Assembly: GCA_024698485.1 (NCBI GenBank)
Contig: JAILRC010000064.1
Location: 1 to 32,117 of the forward strand
DNA length: 32,117 nucleotides
Origin: Lachnospiraceae bacterium
Lineage (GTDB): Bacteria > Bacillota > Clostridia > Lachnospirales > Lachnospiraceae
Direction of reading: 5' to 3'
Part shown: positions 31,088 through 32,117 of the stretch, one piece after another
How the letters are laid out: each line of letters opens with the position of its first letter
Position numbering within the stretch: position 1 is the stretch's first letter
The notes under the pieces: generated by a model
Told to the model about the DNA's origin: nothing
Seen by the model: the letters and a program-made list of their open reading frames with translations, nothing else
Databases searched by the model: none
Program-made: the position numbers and the translations under genes

Positions 31088-32117
31088 ATGGGTGAATCTG
31101 ATATGGCGGATGAGATCATTGAAGGAAGTGGCACCAAACAGGCGAAAAAGATCAAACTGTGGATAAGTATACCGCTGATCGTCTTGATCTGTGCATTTTT
31201 AGGATTTTTAGTTTATTGGATAATAATCATAAGAGCAGCTGTCTTGGATCAATCCAGGAAGATCCAAATACAAAAAGGATTTGACATAAATGCGGGAGTA
31301 TATGAAAACGCAAGTGTGTTCCGGCACTCCATGACGGAAGACTACAGGTATTTGTTCAACGATCCGCGCTTTGAGCATGTAAGTTATGAATATATCACGG
31401 GTTTAGGGATCGAGTCCGGAGCAAATAGAGCGATGCATGTTCATATCGAATTCATCGATAACAGCGATTATTGCAGAAAGCAACTGGACAGAATGAATAT
31501 TTACGGAGCGTATCCCTGTAACGCAAGAGAGATCGTTTTGGCATATGATAGCGCGAAGCAGTTGTTTCCTGATACAAAGGACGAAAATATTTTGGGAAAG
31601 ACCGTGAGGCTGCAGTACAGAGATGTATATGAAGATGTTACGGTTGTGGGGATCAATCGCAGTAAGGATGTTTCGGGGCATGAAATCTCGTATATCCCAA
31701 TTGATATGATATCATTGCTTTCCGATCTTCTGAAAAACTCCGAATTCCGCGATCAGACGTATTTGTTTACTGATCGTTTTTTTAGCGAGCATCCCGAACT
31801 GTTTAACGGAAGTTCTTATAATATTGGGTTTAGCAGCCTTAACTGTAAGAAAGCGAATGAGTTGGAAGGATCAAAGCTGATCTGCGGACGTAATGTGGAA
31901 AGAGAGGGCGAGATAGTCCTGGAGCTGGGAACCATAAGGAACGATCCTGTTTGCTTCGATATAGTGGGAAAAAGTGAAGATGAGCTCAGGGAGTATGCAA
32001 AAAGTCTTCTGGGAATGGAAGTGGCTTGCGGTTCAAGCGGTCATTATGTTTTGAAATATAAGATCGTGGGTATAGCGGACGACAGTGGGGAAGAGAATGA
32101 GAAAAACTGTTATCTCA
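31088..32117 (+). CDS. Membrane protein resembling MacB/FtsX-type permease ectodomain (partial)
   Basis: An open frame from ATG 31088 to the window end, 343 codons without a stop, preceded by AGAAGG at 6-base spacing. Residues 24-49 are one membrane helix after a short cytoplasmic N-terminus. The rest is extracytoplasmic and contains two similar units: EIVLAYDSA then ILGKTVRLQY and TVVGI (148-189), and EIVLELGTI then LLGMEVACG and YKIVGIA (275-330). This order is typical of the periplasmic core domains of MacB-like ABC permeases. The permease C-terminus, with its three helices, would lie beyond the window, so the assignment is tentative. Codon use is less biased than in the isomerase gene. 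Confidence 0.6.
   Translation, partial: MGESDMADEIIEGSGTKQAKKIKLWISIPLIVLICAFLGFLVYWIIIIRAAVLDQSRKIQIQKGFDINAGVYENASVFRHSMTEDYRYLFNDPRFEHVSYEYITGLGIESGANRAMHVHIEFIDNSDYCRKQLDRMNIYGAYPCNAREIVLAYDSAKQLFPDTKDENILGKTVRLQYRDVYEDVTVVGINRSKDVSGHEISYIPIDMISLLSDLLKNSEFRDQTYLFTDRFFSEHPELFNGSSYNIGFSSLNCKKANELEGSKLICGRNVEREGEIVLELGTIRNDPVCFDIVGKSEDELREYAKSLLGMEVACGSSGHYVLKYKIVGIADDSGEENEKNCYL

Overview
The gene content, Gram-positive promoters and strong Shine-Dalgarno (SD) sites point to an anaerobic, fermentative Clostridia, most likely a Lachnospiraceae of gut or rumen type (Butyrivibrio/Roseburia-like). Evidence: NAD-linked [FeFe]-hydrogenase subunits, a group D-like hydrogenase homologue, a 7TM-EAL protein, uxuAB hexuronate genes, Veg, DUF1934, DUF951 and a type-2-like isoleucyl-tRNA synthetase. 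No rRNA, tRNA, CRISPR array, transposase or phage gene was seen.

Region 1 (1-7209) is a redox/H2 locus made of two divergent blocks. Leftward, from one promoter region, run a NuoE-like subunit, a small histidine-kinase-type ATPase, a thioredoxin-like [2Fe-2S] protein and the first codons of a NuoF/HydB-like subunit. Rightward run a DRTGG protein, an RsbW/SpoIIAB-like ATPase, a [FeFe]-hydrogenase-like protein with altered catalytic residues, a membrane EAL phosphodiesterase, a second DRTGG protein and a PHP phosphoesterase. This looks like an H2- or redox-sensing module beside the hydrogenase it may report on, with c-di-GMP turnover built in.

Region 2 (7224-13055) holds an alpha/beta hydrolase preceded by a cluster of AGGTAA palindromes, then uxuB and uxuA (glucuronate catabolism). 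A roughly 200-bp array of nested hairpins follows, then an MFS-like transporter overlapping a small membrane protein.

Region 3 (13098-18759) has a LytS-type histidine kinase with no adjacent response regulator, divergent from an operon of alpha/beta hydrolase, membrane-anchored Mur ligase, D-Ala-D-Ala ligase and DUF1934 protein. The operon suggests peptidoglycan precursor metabolism.

Region 4 (18816-23303) is envelope related: veg behind a consensus promoter, a conserved membrane protein, a PlsC-type acyltransferase, a VanY-like lipoprotein with an unusual C-terminal repeat region, and a second, divergent PlsC-type acyltransferase. The last gene leads into region 5 (23327-32117): ileS, glgP, two small Cys-containing proteins (DUF951 and DUF6171-like), a fucose/arabinose isomerase family gene, and a truncated gene resembling the extracytoplasmic part of a MacB/FtsX-type permease.
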